58,939 nucleotides of DNA from an uncultured Eubacteriales bacterium (lineage in GTDB: Bacteria; Bacillota; Clostridia; Oscillospirales; Oscillospiraceae). This document shows, one piece after another, positions 1 through 8,046 of this stretch. Position 1 is the stretch's first letter; each line of letters opens with the position of its first letter. The stretch is taken from positions 1 through 58,939 of the forward strand of contig CAKTSK010000012.1 of assembly GCA_934597725.1 (NCBI GenBank), in the 5' to 3' direction. Under the pieces are notes generated by a model. The model saw only the letters and a program-made list of their open reading frames with translations, was not told the origin of the DNA and made no database searches. Both the position numbers and the translations under genes were made by a program.

Positions 1-142
1 ATTCCATACAACACAAAGCCCTCTCCCAACCTCTTTCCGCGCGGCGCACGCGCCTCAGAGGACGCGGCCTTTCCGGCGGACGGCTGCGGCGGAAGGAAAT
101 GGCTGTCTGCCCGAGCGCAGACGAGGACAGGAGGAAGCGATC
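1..142 (+). other. Leader region of the polysaccharide operon, cut by the window edge
   Basis: No gene is supported here. Two short hairpins can be drawn: 68-75 with 90-96 (one bulge) and 105-110 with 117-122 (six pairs, loop of six). Neither is followed by a T run, so they are not obvious terminators. An AGGAGGA ribosome site at about 130-136 serves the gene at 143. No c-di-GMP riboswitch consensus was seen, but the sequence upstream of the window is missing. Confidence 0.3.
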
Positions 143-838
143 ATGTTGAATGTGTTTCGGCGGGAGGAGAAATACCCCTTGAATCTACAGGAAGCCCTGC
201 AGTTTTCCCATCGGTTTTCTCTGCATCTGATGCCGGACGACCACACCTCCGAACAGGGCTATCTGGTGCGGTCGCTTTACTTTGACACGGTGGATGACAA
301 GGATTTCTTTGATAAGATCACCGAACAAAATCTCCGCCGCAAGATCCGGCTGCGGATCTACTCTCCCGACGACCAATATGCCAAGCTGGAGCTGAAGCAG
401 AAAGAGAACATCTACCAGCGAAAGCGCTCCATCCTCCTGTCCCGGGCAGATGCCCTGGCGCTGATCGAGGGGAACTACGCCGTCCTTTTGCAGCACGAGG
501 AACCGCTCGCCGCAGAGCTGTTTGTCATCCTGTCTACGGAATGCTACCGGGCCAAGTCCATTGTGGAATATCGAAGGCGGGCCTTTATGGCCCGGGAGAA
601 CCACATTCGGCTCACCTTTGACTGGCACATCTGCGCCACAGAGAGCTCTTTGGATCTCTTTCATCCCCAGCTGCCTCTGTACCCGGTGTTCGATGCGGAC
701 AAGGCGATTTTCGAGGTGAAATACGACCGGTTCATGCTGGAATACATTTCGGAAGCCATTTCCATGATCAACCGCCGCAGCATCTCTACCAGCAAATATT
801 GCCTGAGCCGGTCCATCGGATACCCCCTGCACATCTGA
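143..838 (+). CDS. VTC-domain (polyphosphate polymerase-like) protein
   Basis: A 231-residue cytosolic protein of the VTC / triphosphate-tunnel family, whose best-known member is the yeast Vtc4 polyphosphate polymerase. Family marks visible are VRSLYFDT (about 43-50), the basic strand KIRLRIYS (66-73), KLELKQKE with QRKRS (80-95), and the late acidic strand FEVKYDRF (about 196-203). It spans the whole domain with no extra parts and no membrane segment. It is the first gene of a run of eight with gaps of mostly 10-40 bases. In bacteria such stand-alone VTC proteins often sit beside DUF4956 and CotH genes, as here. The substrate is not known, and polyphosphate synthesis is only an inference from the family. 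Confidence 0.85.
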   Translation: MLNVFRREEKYPLNLQEALQFSHRFSLHLMPDDHTSEQGYLVRSLYFDTVDDKDFFDKITEQNLRRKIRLRIYSPDDQYAKLELKQKENIYQRKRSILLSRADALALIEGNYAVLLQHEEPLAAELFVILSTECYRAKSIVEYRRRAFMARENHIRLTFDWHICATESSLDLFHPQLPLYPVFDADKAIFEVKYDRFMLEYISEAISMINRRSISTSKYCLSRSIGYPLHI

Positions 839-862
839 CACAAGAGGAGCCTGCAAAGAACC

Positions 863-1561
863 ATGAAACAATATTTATACGAGATCATCAGAAACTCCGG
901 CGACCTGAGCACCGAAGACATCGTCCTCCGGATCGTGATTTCTGCGGTCCTTGGCTGCGCCATTTTTCTGTCCTATTGGATCACCCATTCCGGCGCCATC
1001 TACAGCCGGAAGTTCAACATCACCCTGCTGACCCTGACCATCCTGACCACGACCGTCATGACGGTCATCGGCAACAACATCGCGCTGTCCCTCGGTATGG
1101 TGGGCGCCCTGTCCATCATTCGTTTCCGCACCTCCATCAAGGACAGCCGGGACACCATTTACATCTTCTGGACCATCATCGTGGGGATTTGCTGCGGCGT
1201 GGGGGACTATCTGGTGGCCGGCATTGGCAGCACCGTGGTCTTTCTGGTGCTGCTGTTTTTTGGCCGGGTCCGCAGCGAGAACAGGATGCTGCTGATCATC
1301 CGGGCCCAGCGGGAAAAAGAGGACGAGGTCCGCAGGGTGCTGTTCTCCTATTTCAAAAAACCTCCCACCCTCAAAGCGCAGAACACGACCGAGTTTACCG
1401 TGGAGTTCATCTATGAGCTCAACCGCAAAATGATCCTCGCAGCGCAGCGCCGCCAGGAAGTGGCGGAGGATGGCAGCAAACCCTCCCTCCAAGATCAGCT
1501 CTACGCTTTGGGCGATGTGAGCTATGTCAATCTTGTGGTGCAGACCGATGAAATATCCTGA
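863..1561 (+). CDS. DUF4956 family membrane protein
   Basis: A 232-residue integral membrane protein. Hydrophobic segments lie at about 21-41, 53-70, 73-90 and 98-133, followed by a soluble C-terminal domain of about 95 residues. The signature GMVGALSIIRFRT followed by KDSRDT (about 79-98) is the hallmark of DUF4956. The function of this family is unknown. It follows the VTC gene by 24 bases and precedes the CotH gene by 13, the usual VTC-DUF4956-CotH arrangement. A role as a membrane partner or channel for the VTC protein or for the polysaccharide machinery is inference from context. Confidence 0.85.
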   Translation: MKQYLYEIIRNSGDLSTEDIVLRIVISAVLGCAIFLSYWITHSGAIYSRKFNITLLTLTILTTTVMTVIGNNIALSLGMVGALSIIRFRTSIKDSRDTIYIFWTIIVGICCGVGDYLVAGIGSTVVFLVLLFFGRVRSENRMLLIIRAQREKEDEVRRVLFSYFKKPPTLKAQNTTEFTVEFIYELNRKMILAAQRRQEVAEDGSKPSLQDQLYALGDVSYVNLVVQTDEIS

Positions 1562-1574
1562 TTGAGGAACGCCT

Positions 1575-3065
1575 ATGAAATTTCGCCTCATTTGCCTGGC
1601 TGCGGTGACATTGCTGCTGAGCGTCGTCCTGGCAGCGCAGGAGTTTCGCCTTCCCGAAGAGCGCTATCTCCAGCACAAAGAAGCCCCCGCCTATACCCCC
1701 TGTGCAGACCACGGGACGGACACCTTCTGTTCCCACCTGCCGGTGGTGTGCATCGATACCGGCGGGCAGACCATCCCCGGAGAAGTGATCTTCCAGATGG
1801 ATGCCTTTGACGAGCCGTATTATACCTTGGCGGAAGATGGCTCAGAGACCATCCAGGTCCAGATCAGCGTCATCGACCATGCCGGCGGCAACAACCATCT
1901 GGACGATCCGCCCACCGTGTCCTCTGCGGCGGCCTTCCGCATCCGGGGACATGCCTCCCGCCGGTTTGAAAAAAGCCCCTATCTGCTCAAGTTTGTGGAT
2001 GAGGCCGGGCTTCCCCAAGACCTCTCCGTGATGGGCATGGACGCCCACAACAAATGGGTCCTGCACGGGCCGTTTCTGGACAAGAGCCTGGTGCGGAACT
2101 ACCTCTGCTACAACTGGGCGGGCCAGATCATGGAGTACGCACCCAATGTCCGGTTCTGCGAGGTGTTTCTGGACGGGGAATACCGGGGCCTCTATCTGAT
2201 GACGGAAACCATAGACAACGGGGATGGCTGCCGTTTGCAGCTGAACTGGATGGAAAGCGGTGTCAAGGCCACCGGCTATCTGCTCCGCATCGACCGCACC
2301 ACGGAGGCCGATGTGGGGCAGCTCTGGGACATCTATTCCTATATGGAAAGAATGCTCCATCTGAACGTGGACATTCAGATCAAATACCCGGGGGTATCCA
2401 CCTTGACGCCGGAGCTGTCCGACTCCATTGAACGGGATTTTGCGGCATTTGAAAAATGCATGTATTCCTACGACTTCAATTCCCGGGAGTATGGCTATGA
2501 GAACTGGATCGACACAGAGAATTTTATAGACTACTTCATCCTCAACGAACTGACCTGGAACCATGATGCCGGGAAATACTCGACATACCTCTACAAAGAT
2601 ATCAGCGGAAAATACAAACTGTGCGTCTGGGATTTTAATAATGCGTTTGATAATTTTCCAGAGGAGAAGTTATATCCAGACGAATTTTCTCTGGTTGGCG
2701 GACCGATCTACTCAATGCTCTTTCGGGACAAAGACTTTGAGGAGCAGGTGCTGGAACGGTACCGGGAGCTGCGCCAGGGGGTCCTGAGCGAGGAAAATAT
2801 GTGCGCCGACATCGACGATACGCTGGCATATCTGGGTCCTGCCGTGGAGCGCAACAACCAGCGCTGGGCTGCACAGCTCACTTCCTGGGGGCCGCTCAAG
2901 CCATTGGAAAGCGACCCAGCAGACCGCAATGTCTATTCCCATGAGGCAGCGGTAGCACAGCTGAAGGACTTTATTCACCAGCGCGGGCAGTGGATGGATG
3001 AGAGCATTGATCTGCTGAAGCAATACAGCAATGAGTCCAGAAACAAGGCGTATTTGCATGACTGA
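1575..3065 (+). CDS. CotH-family protein kinase-like protein, exported
   Basis: A 496-residue protein with an N-terminal hydrophobic signal or anchor (residues 4-21). The rest is a CotH domain. RIRGHASRRFEKSPY (about 122-136) matches the family's nucleotide-binding entrance, and the catalytic metal motif WDFNNAFDN lies near residue 350. Bacillus CotH phosphorylates spore-coat proteins. Here the location is extracytoplasmic and there are no coat genes nearby, so the target is probably not the coat. It is co-transcribed with VTC and DUF4956 genes and with a glycan synthase, so a cell-surface protein or a glycan is the more likely substrate. The fold call is firm; the substrate is inference. Confidence 0.85.
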   Translation: MKFRLICLAAVTLLLSVVLAAQEFRLPEERYLQHKEAPAYTPCADHGTDTFCSHLPVVCIDTGGQTIPGEVIFQMDAFDEPYYTLAEDGSETIQVQISVIDHAGGNNHLDDPPTVSSAAAFRIRGHASRRFEKSPYLLKFVDEAGLPQDLSVMGMDAHNKWVLHGPFLDKSLVRNYLCYNWAGQIMEYAPNVRFCEVFLDGEYRGLYLMTETIDNGDGCRLQLNWMESGVKATGYLLRIDRTTEADVGQLWDIYSYMERMLHLNVDIQIKYPGVSTLTPELSDSIERDFAAFEKCMYSYDFNSREYGYENWIDTENFIDYFILNELTWNHDAGKYSTYLYKDISGKYKLCVWDFNNAFDNFPEEKLYPDEFSLVGGPIYSMLFRDKDFEEQVLERYRELRQGVLSEENMCADIDDTLAYLGPAVERNNQRWAAQLTSWGPLKPLESDPADRNVYSHEAAVAQLKDFIHQRGQWMDESIDLLKQYSNESRNKAYLHD

Positions 3066-3082
3066 GCGGGGGAGGAAACAGG

Positions 3083-5320
3083 GTGAAGAAATATCTGATC
3101 GTGGTCTTTTCGCTGATCGTGGCCGTCCTGCTGCTGGACACAGCGTATTACCGCTGGGGCATCTCTCTGCCCCGGCCCCAAGAGGAGGAGGTCGAGGTCT
3201 GGGCCACCACCGACGAAACCACCATTTATGTGGACCGGGGCCAGGGGTATCAGCCCTTTGTGGTGCGGGGCGTGGATCTGGGCGCGGGCATCCCCGGCCA
3301 CTGGGCCACAGACTACGCCATTGGGGAGGAGACCTATCTGCGCTGGTTCCGCATGATCCAGGACATGGGCGCCAACACCATTCGGATCTATACGATCCTT
3401 CACGATGATTTTTACAACGCCTTTTATCAGTACAACAAAGGGAACGACGATCCCCTGTACCTGCTCCACGGCGTCTGGGTGAACGACTATACCCTCAATT
3501 CCCACGTCGATGCGTTTGATGCGTCCTTTTTGGGCGATCTGATCGAGGACGGTCAGGATATGATCGATGTGATCCACGGCAGAAAAAAGCTCTCCGATCA
3601 AGGCGACAAGGGGACCGGACGCTACACCAAAGACATCAGCCCCTGGGTGCTGGGATATATCCCGGGGGTGGAATGGGAGGTCAGCAGCGTGGTCTATACC
3701 GACCAGGTCAATCCAGACAAGCGCCAGTACCAGGGGACCTATTTCCGCACCGGGGCCGATGCCTCTCCCTATGAGGCGATGCTCGCCACCCTGGGCGATG
3801 AGCTGGTCCGCTATGAGACCCAGCGCTATGGGCAGCAGCGGCTGATCGCGTTCTCCAACTGGCCGGCCACAGACCCCTTTCTTTATCCTGCCGCCGTGAC
3901 AGCGTACCGCTATAAGCTGGCCTGCGTGGACGTGGAGCACATTGAGACCACAGAGGCGTTCCAGTCCGGCCAGTTTGCGTCCTATCACGTCTATACCTAT
4001 TTCCCGGATTACCTGCAAAGTATGCGGGAGGTGGCCGCCACGCCCCAGGAAGAGATCGACCAGCGCATGGGTTCCGTCCTGCGCAAAACCATCGATCACC
4101 GCCTGTCTTTGCTGGGGCGGCCCTATGCCCAGGACCTGCTGAAAGACAGCGCTCTCACCGACCCCTCCGGCCAGGTCAATACCTATTATTCCTACCTCAA
4201 GCTGCTGGCCGATCACCACACGATGCCGGTGGTCATCTCTGAGTTTGGCATCACCACCGGCCGGGGCATGGCCCAGCGGGATGTCAACACCGGGAGGAAC
4301 CAGGGCCAGATGAACGAGCAGGAGCAGGGGCAGGGGCTCGTTCGGTGCTGGCGTGACATCATGGACGCGGGCTGTGCGGGGGGATGCGTCTTTTCCTGGC
4401 AGGACGAGTGGTTCAAACGGACCTGGAACACCTTCCCGCTGGTGGACTTGAAGCGCAATCCCTACTGGAGCGACTACCAGACCAACGAACAGTATTTCGG
4501 CCTGCTGGCCTTCGACCCCGGCCAGGAGCGCAGCATCTGCTGCGTCGATGGCGATGGCAGCGACTGGCAGGAGCAGGACGTGGTCTGCGACGACGGCAAG
4601 GTCACCCTTTCCATGAAATATGATGTGCGCTTTCTTTATTTTGCGGTCAGCGGCGAAGGGGTCAGCCTGGATACCCCCCTCTATCTCCCCCTGGACATCA
4701 CGCCCAAAACCGGCAGCAGCCGCTGCCAAAGCCCGTCGCTGCAGTTCAGCGATGACGCCGATTTTATCCTGCAGCTGGACGGGAAGGACAACAGCCGCAT
4801 TCTGGTCCAGGAACGCTACGACTCTCTGCGGGCCACCTATTCCCAGGAATATTACCGGCGGGACGCCTATGCAGATCCGCCTGAAAAGGACAGCCCTGTG
4901 TTCGGCCCCGTGAACCTGCCCCTGACCTTGAAGGCCCTTCTCCCCAACGTGGACCAAATGATCCCGACCGGGGAATATTACGAAAGCGGCAAGCTGACCT
5001 ACGGAAACGCCGATCCCACCGCTGCGGACTTCAATTCTCTGGCGGACTTCTGCGCCGGTGAAGGCTGGATCGAGATCCGCATTCCCTGGCAGCTTCTGAA
5101 TTTTGCAGATCCCTCGACCATGCGGGTCCACGATGATTACTACACCTGTTACGGCGTGGAGTTTATGACGATCGACGCGGTCCGCGTCGGGGTCGGGGGA
5201 GGGGAGGCGACCATCCAGATGACGGCGGTTCCCATGCAGGCGCTGGGAACCAAGCCGGCATACCATGAACGGCTGAAAGCATCTTACTACATTCTTCAGG
5301 ACTGCTGGCGCGCAGAGTGA
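3083..5320 (+). CDS. Membrane-anchored glycoside hydrolase-like protein
   Basis: A 745-residue protein with an uncleaved N-terminal anchor (residues 4-21) and an outside domain resembling a glycoside hydrolase (beta/alpha)8 barrel of the GH2/GH5 type. GANTIRIYT (about 95-103) is the typical second strand, VISEFGITT (near 383-391) carries a candidate nucleophile glutamate, and a Trp-rich segment WQDEW follows near 440. GVEWE near residue 198 may hold the acid/base. The last 260 residues look like a beta-rich domain without a recognised family. The gene lies between CotH and HEAT genes in the polysaccharide operon. By analogy with GH5/GH8 partners of cellulose synthases it may trim or release the polymer, but this is inference. 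Confidence 0.65.
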   Translation: MKKYLIVVFSLIVAVLLLDTAYYRWGISLPRPQEEEVEVWATTDETTIYVDRGQGYQPFVVRGVDLGAGIPGHWATDYAIGEETYLRWFRMIQDMGANTIRIYTILHDDFYNAFYQYNKGNDDPLYLLHGVWVNDYTLNSHVDAFDASFLGDLIEDGQDMIDVIHGRKKLSDQGDKGTGRYTKDISPWVLGYIPGVEWEVSSVVYTDQVNPDKRQYQGTYFRTGADASPYEAMLATLGDELVRYETQRYGQQRLIAFSNWPATDPFLYPAAVTAYRYKLACVDVEHIETTEAFQSGQFASYHVYTYFPDYLQSMREVAATPQEEIDQRMGSVLRKTIDHRLSLLGRPYAQDLLKDSALTDPSGQVNTYYSYLKLLADHHTMPVVISEFGITTGRGMAQRDVNTGRNQGQMNEQEQGQGLVRCWRDIMDAGCAGGCVFSWQDEWFKRTWNTFPLVDLKRNPYWSDYQTNEQYFGLLAFDPGQERSICCVDGDGSDWQEQDVVCDDGKVTLSMKYDVRFLYFAVSGEGVSLDTPLYLPLDITPKTGSSRCQSPSLQFSDDADFILQLDGKDNSRILVQERYDSLRATYSQEYYRRDAYADPPEKDSPVFGPVNLPLTLKALLPNVDQMIPTGEYYESGKLTYGNADPTAADFNSLADFCAGEGWIEIRIPWQLLNFADPSTMRVHDDYYTCYGVEFMTIDAVRVGVGGGEATIQMTAVPMQALGTKPAYHERLKASYYILQDCWRAE

Positions 5321-5354
5321 CCGGTTGCGATCAAATTTTAAGGAGGAAGCGCTG

Positions 5355-6539
5355 ATGAGTATTATCCTATGGATCTACATTTTGCTGTGCATTGCACTGC
5401 TGCTGTTCGACATTTTTTTCCTGCTTTTTCAGAATCGGAGAAGTCTGGTCGCTTACCGGAAGAACGGCGCGCTGGAACGTCAGCTCCGTGAGGCCATTGC
5501 GGCCCGTCAGGACGCCGGGGCTTTCCCACCCGACTTCACGGAGACGCTGCCCCGGAAATTATCCAAGACAAGAAATCTGCTGACGCTCCAGGAGGTCATC
5601 GAAGACGACCCTCTGGCCAAAACTTGGTTTCGCCCTTATGTGATGGAAAAGATGGGGGAGTACGCCAGAAAGAGCGACGGGGAGCAGGCATATTTTACCT
5701 ATCTGCTCTCGACGTTCGATTACACCCAGGAAACGCCCTCGGCGGCCTCTCTCCATGAGCTCCTCGGCTTTTTGGATACCAAATCCCTGTATACGTTTTC
5801 TAACACTATGAACTGTCTGTACGCCATCGGTGAGGTCTCTCCTTTGATCGAAGCGATGGAGAAGATCGACGCAAGGACGGGGTTTTATCACAAAAAACTT
5901 CTGGTGGACGGGCTGCTGTCTGTCCGAGCCAATGTTGAGGCGCTGGACAAACGCCTGGCAGAGAAATTCAGCAGGTATTCGCCGCAGCTGCAGGAATGCC
6001 TGCTGGACTATTTCCGCCTCCGGGGCTGCGATGCCGCCGGCCTGTGTATGCGCGTGCTGAAAAACGACAAGTCCGATCCCCAGGTGCGCTACACTGCCAT
6101 GCGGTATTTTGCCAAATACCCCAACCGAGAGTCGTATGCCTATCTGATGGAGAGCCTGGGGAACGAGGAGGCCACATGGGTCCAGCAGCTGCTGGCGATC
6201 CAAGGGCTCCAGCGGTATGATACGCCGGCGGTCCGCGCGGCGATCTCGGAAAAGGTCACCAGCGCCAACTGGCACGTTCGGACCAACGCAGTGAAGTATC
6301 TCCACGACCACGGCATGGACCGGAATGAGATCCTGGAGATCCTGGAGCGGCGGGACCGGTACACCAACGAGGCGCTGCTCTATCAGTACCGGGACGATGC
6401 GCAGCTGTCCCGGTATATCCAAGACACGATCCGGCTTCTGCAAGAGCAGGAGGATGAGGCGGCGGCCGGCAGAAAGACGGGGCTTGGCGCCCGGTCTGAG
6501 GCGATGCACGGCGCGGCGGCATCCACTGCGGCGATTTAG
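5355..6539 (+). CDS. Membrane-anchored HEAT-repeat protein
   Basis: A 394-residue protein with one N-terminal membrane segment (about residues 3-25) and an all-helical cytosolic part with HEAT-like repeats. Examples are the blocks around DPQVRYTAMRYFAKY, the following EEATWVQQLLAIQGL, and NWHVRTNAVKYLHDH. ATG 5355 was chosen over an upstream in-frame ATG at 5325 because AGGAGG at 5341-5346 is correctly spaced for it. The 11-base gap to the GT2 synthase gene suggests that the two proteins work together. HEAT proteins usually serve as protein-docking scaffolds. A role in assembling or gating the synthase is inference. Confidence 0.8.
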   Translation: MSIILWIYILLCIALLLFDIFFLLFQNRRSLVAYRKNGALERQLREAIAARQDAGAFPPDFTETLPRKLSKTRNLLTLQEVIEDDPLAKTWFRPYVMEKMGEYARKSDGEQAYFTYLLSTFDYTQETPSAASLHELLGFLDTKSLYTFSNTMNCLYAIGEVSPLIEAMEKIDARTGFYHKKLLVDGLLSVRANVEALDKRLAEKFSRYSPQLQECLLDYFRLRGCDAAGLCMRVLKNDKSDPQVRYTAMRYFAKYPNRESYAYLMESLGNEEATWVQQLLAIQGLQRYDTPAVRAAISEKVTSANWHVRTNAVKYLHDHGMDRNEILEILERRDRYTNEALLYQYRDDAQLSRYIQDTIRLLQEQEDEAAAGRKTGLGARSEAMHGAAASTAAI

Positions 6540-6550
6540 GAGGGAAGACG

Positions 6551-8008
6551 ATGTTGAGCGATTTTTTACATACGATTTTTACCGTGGATATGGTGAAGCA
6601 GATCCTTCGGGTGGTGGAGATCTTCTTTGTGCTCTATCTTGCCGGCTATTCCACGTTCCTGTTTGCCTCTGTTTTAACGGGCAGCAATCAGCTGTTTGCA
6701 AACATCAAAAAGAGGCAGCTTCACAACAGCATCCACCACGAGTACTATCTTCCGATCAGTATCATTGTCCCGGCCTACAACGAAGAGGTCACCATCGTGC
6801 AGACCGTGCGCTCCCTGCTGGCGCTGGAGTATCACACCTATGAGATCATCGTGGTGGATGACGGGTCCCAGGACAAAACGGCGGAGCTTTTGCGGGCCAC
6901 CTTTTCCCTCCATCCGGTGCAGCGGCCCATCCGCCGGCAGCTGCCCTGCCAGGACCAGCACGCCGTTTATGAGGGCGTGAGCGAAAAAGGGGTCCCCATC
7001 ACCCTCATCTGCAAGGAAAACGGGGGAAAAGCAGACAGCATCAACATGGGCATCAACGCCTCCCAATATCCCTACTTTATCTGCATGGACGCGGACTCTG
7101 TGCTGCAGCGGGACTCCCTGACCAAGATCGTCAAGCCCGTCCTGGAAAACCAGAATGTCGTTGCGGTGGGCAGCATGATCCGCATTTCCAACGACAGCAT
7201 TTTTCAGGAGGGCCGGCTGGTCCAGCTCCGCCTGCCCCGGAAATTGATCGCAGCCTTTCAGGTGATGGAATATGAACGATCCTTCCTGGCCTCCCGGATC
7301 TTGCTGGATAAGTTCAACGCCAACCTCATCGTCTCCGGTGCGTTTGGCCTGTTCCGCAAGGACGCGGTCATCAATGTGGGCGGCTATCAGGTGGGTTCCA
7401 TGGGCGAAGATATGGAGCTGATCGTGAAGCTGCACTCGTATTACCGCTCCAACCGGCTGCCGTACGCCATCAAATACGCGTATGACGCCATCTGCTGGAC
7501 CCAGGCCCCGGAGCATTTTCGCGATTTGCTGAAACAACGCAAACGCTGGCACATCGGGTTGTTCCAGAGCATGACCAGACACGTCAACATGATCTCCACG
7601 TTTGGCTATCTGTACTATCTGCTTTACGAGCTGCTGTCTCCGGTGATCGAGATCACGGGGATCGTTGTGACCATCCTGGCCTATTGCTTCGGGCTGCTGA
7701 ACCTGCGGTACATGGTCATTCTGTTTCTGGCGTACGCGCTGTTCGGCTCCATGCTGACCGTGATCTCCTTCCTGGCCCGCAACTTCCTGAGCGAGGTCCG
7801 CGTCAGAAAGCGGGATATCGTCAAAGCATTCCTGATCTGCATTCCGGAAAACGTGGTCCTGCGCTTTGTTCTGGCGTGGACCCGGCTGCTCTCCCTCCTG
7901 TTCTACCGCGGCAAACGAACCAAGTGGGGCTCCATCCAACGCTATGCCATCCACTATGATGGGGGAACTTCCGAGGAACAAACGACGCTGACCGCTCAGG
8001 TGAAATAA
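6551..8008 (+). CDS. Processive family 2 glycosyltransferase (polysaccharide synthase)
   Basis: A 485-residue membrane glycosyltransferase. There is one N-terminal membrane helix, then a GT2 domain with VVDDGSQD (about 100-107), MDADS (about 177-181), GEDMEL (about 284) and QRKRW (328-332). The last is the QxxRW motif that marks processive enzymes such as cellulose, hyaluronan and poly-GlcNAc synthases. At least four C-terminal membrane helices follow and would form the extrusion channel. No PilZ domain is present, so any c-di-GMP control must be indirect. The product cannot be told from sequence. It is the catalytic core of this operon, with an AGGAGGG ribosome site at 6538-6544. Confidence 0.9.
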   Translation: MLSDFLHTIFTVDMVKQILRVVEIFFVLYLAGYSTFLFASVLTGSNQLFANIKKRQLHNSIHHEYYLPISIIVPAYNEEVTIVQTVRSLLALEYHTYEIIVVDDGSQDKTAELLRATFSLHPVQRPIRRQLPCQDQHAVYEGVSEKGVPITLICKENGGKADSINMGINASQYPYFICMDADSVLQRDSLTKIVKPVLENQNVVAVGSMIRISNDSIFQEGRLVQLRLPRKLIAAFQVMEYERSFLASRILLDKFNANLIVSGAFGLFRKDAVINVGGYQVGSMGEDMELIVKLHSYYRSNRLPYAIKYAYDAICWTQAPEHFRDLLKQRKRWHIGLFQSMTRHVNMISTFGYLYYLLYELLSPVIEITGIVVTILAYCFGLLNLRYMVILFLAYALFGSMLTVISFLARNFLSEVRVRKRDIVKAFLICIPENVVLRFVLAWTRLLSLLFYRGKRTKWGSIQRYAIHYDGGTSEEQTTLTAQVK

Positions 8009-8046
8009 GAAAACGCTGTCTCAGACGACAGAAAGAGGATAACGAC

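Noticed and set aside
1..142. A c-di-GMP riboswitch before the polysaccharide operon
   Set aside because: The conserved core bases of class I or II c-di-GMP riboswitches are not present. Only two simple hairpins are seen, and the region upstream is outside the window.
1575..3065. CotH as evidence of a spore-coat gene cluster
   Set aside because: No other coat genes are near. The protein has an export signal and sits in a polysaccharide operon, so a coat role is not supported here.
2975..5266. A 763-codon open frame on the minus strand
   Set aside because: It is antisense to the glycoside-hydrolase-like gene, has no ribosome site and a composition typical of GC-rich shadow frames. The same holds for the long minus-strand frames at 13397-16102, 20931-23648, 31920-33902, 38774-41140, 44152-46767 and 55265-57100.
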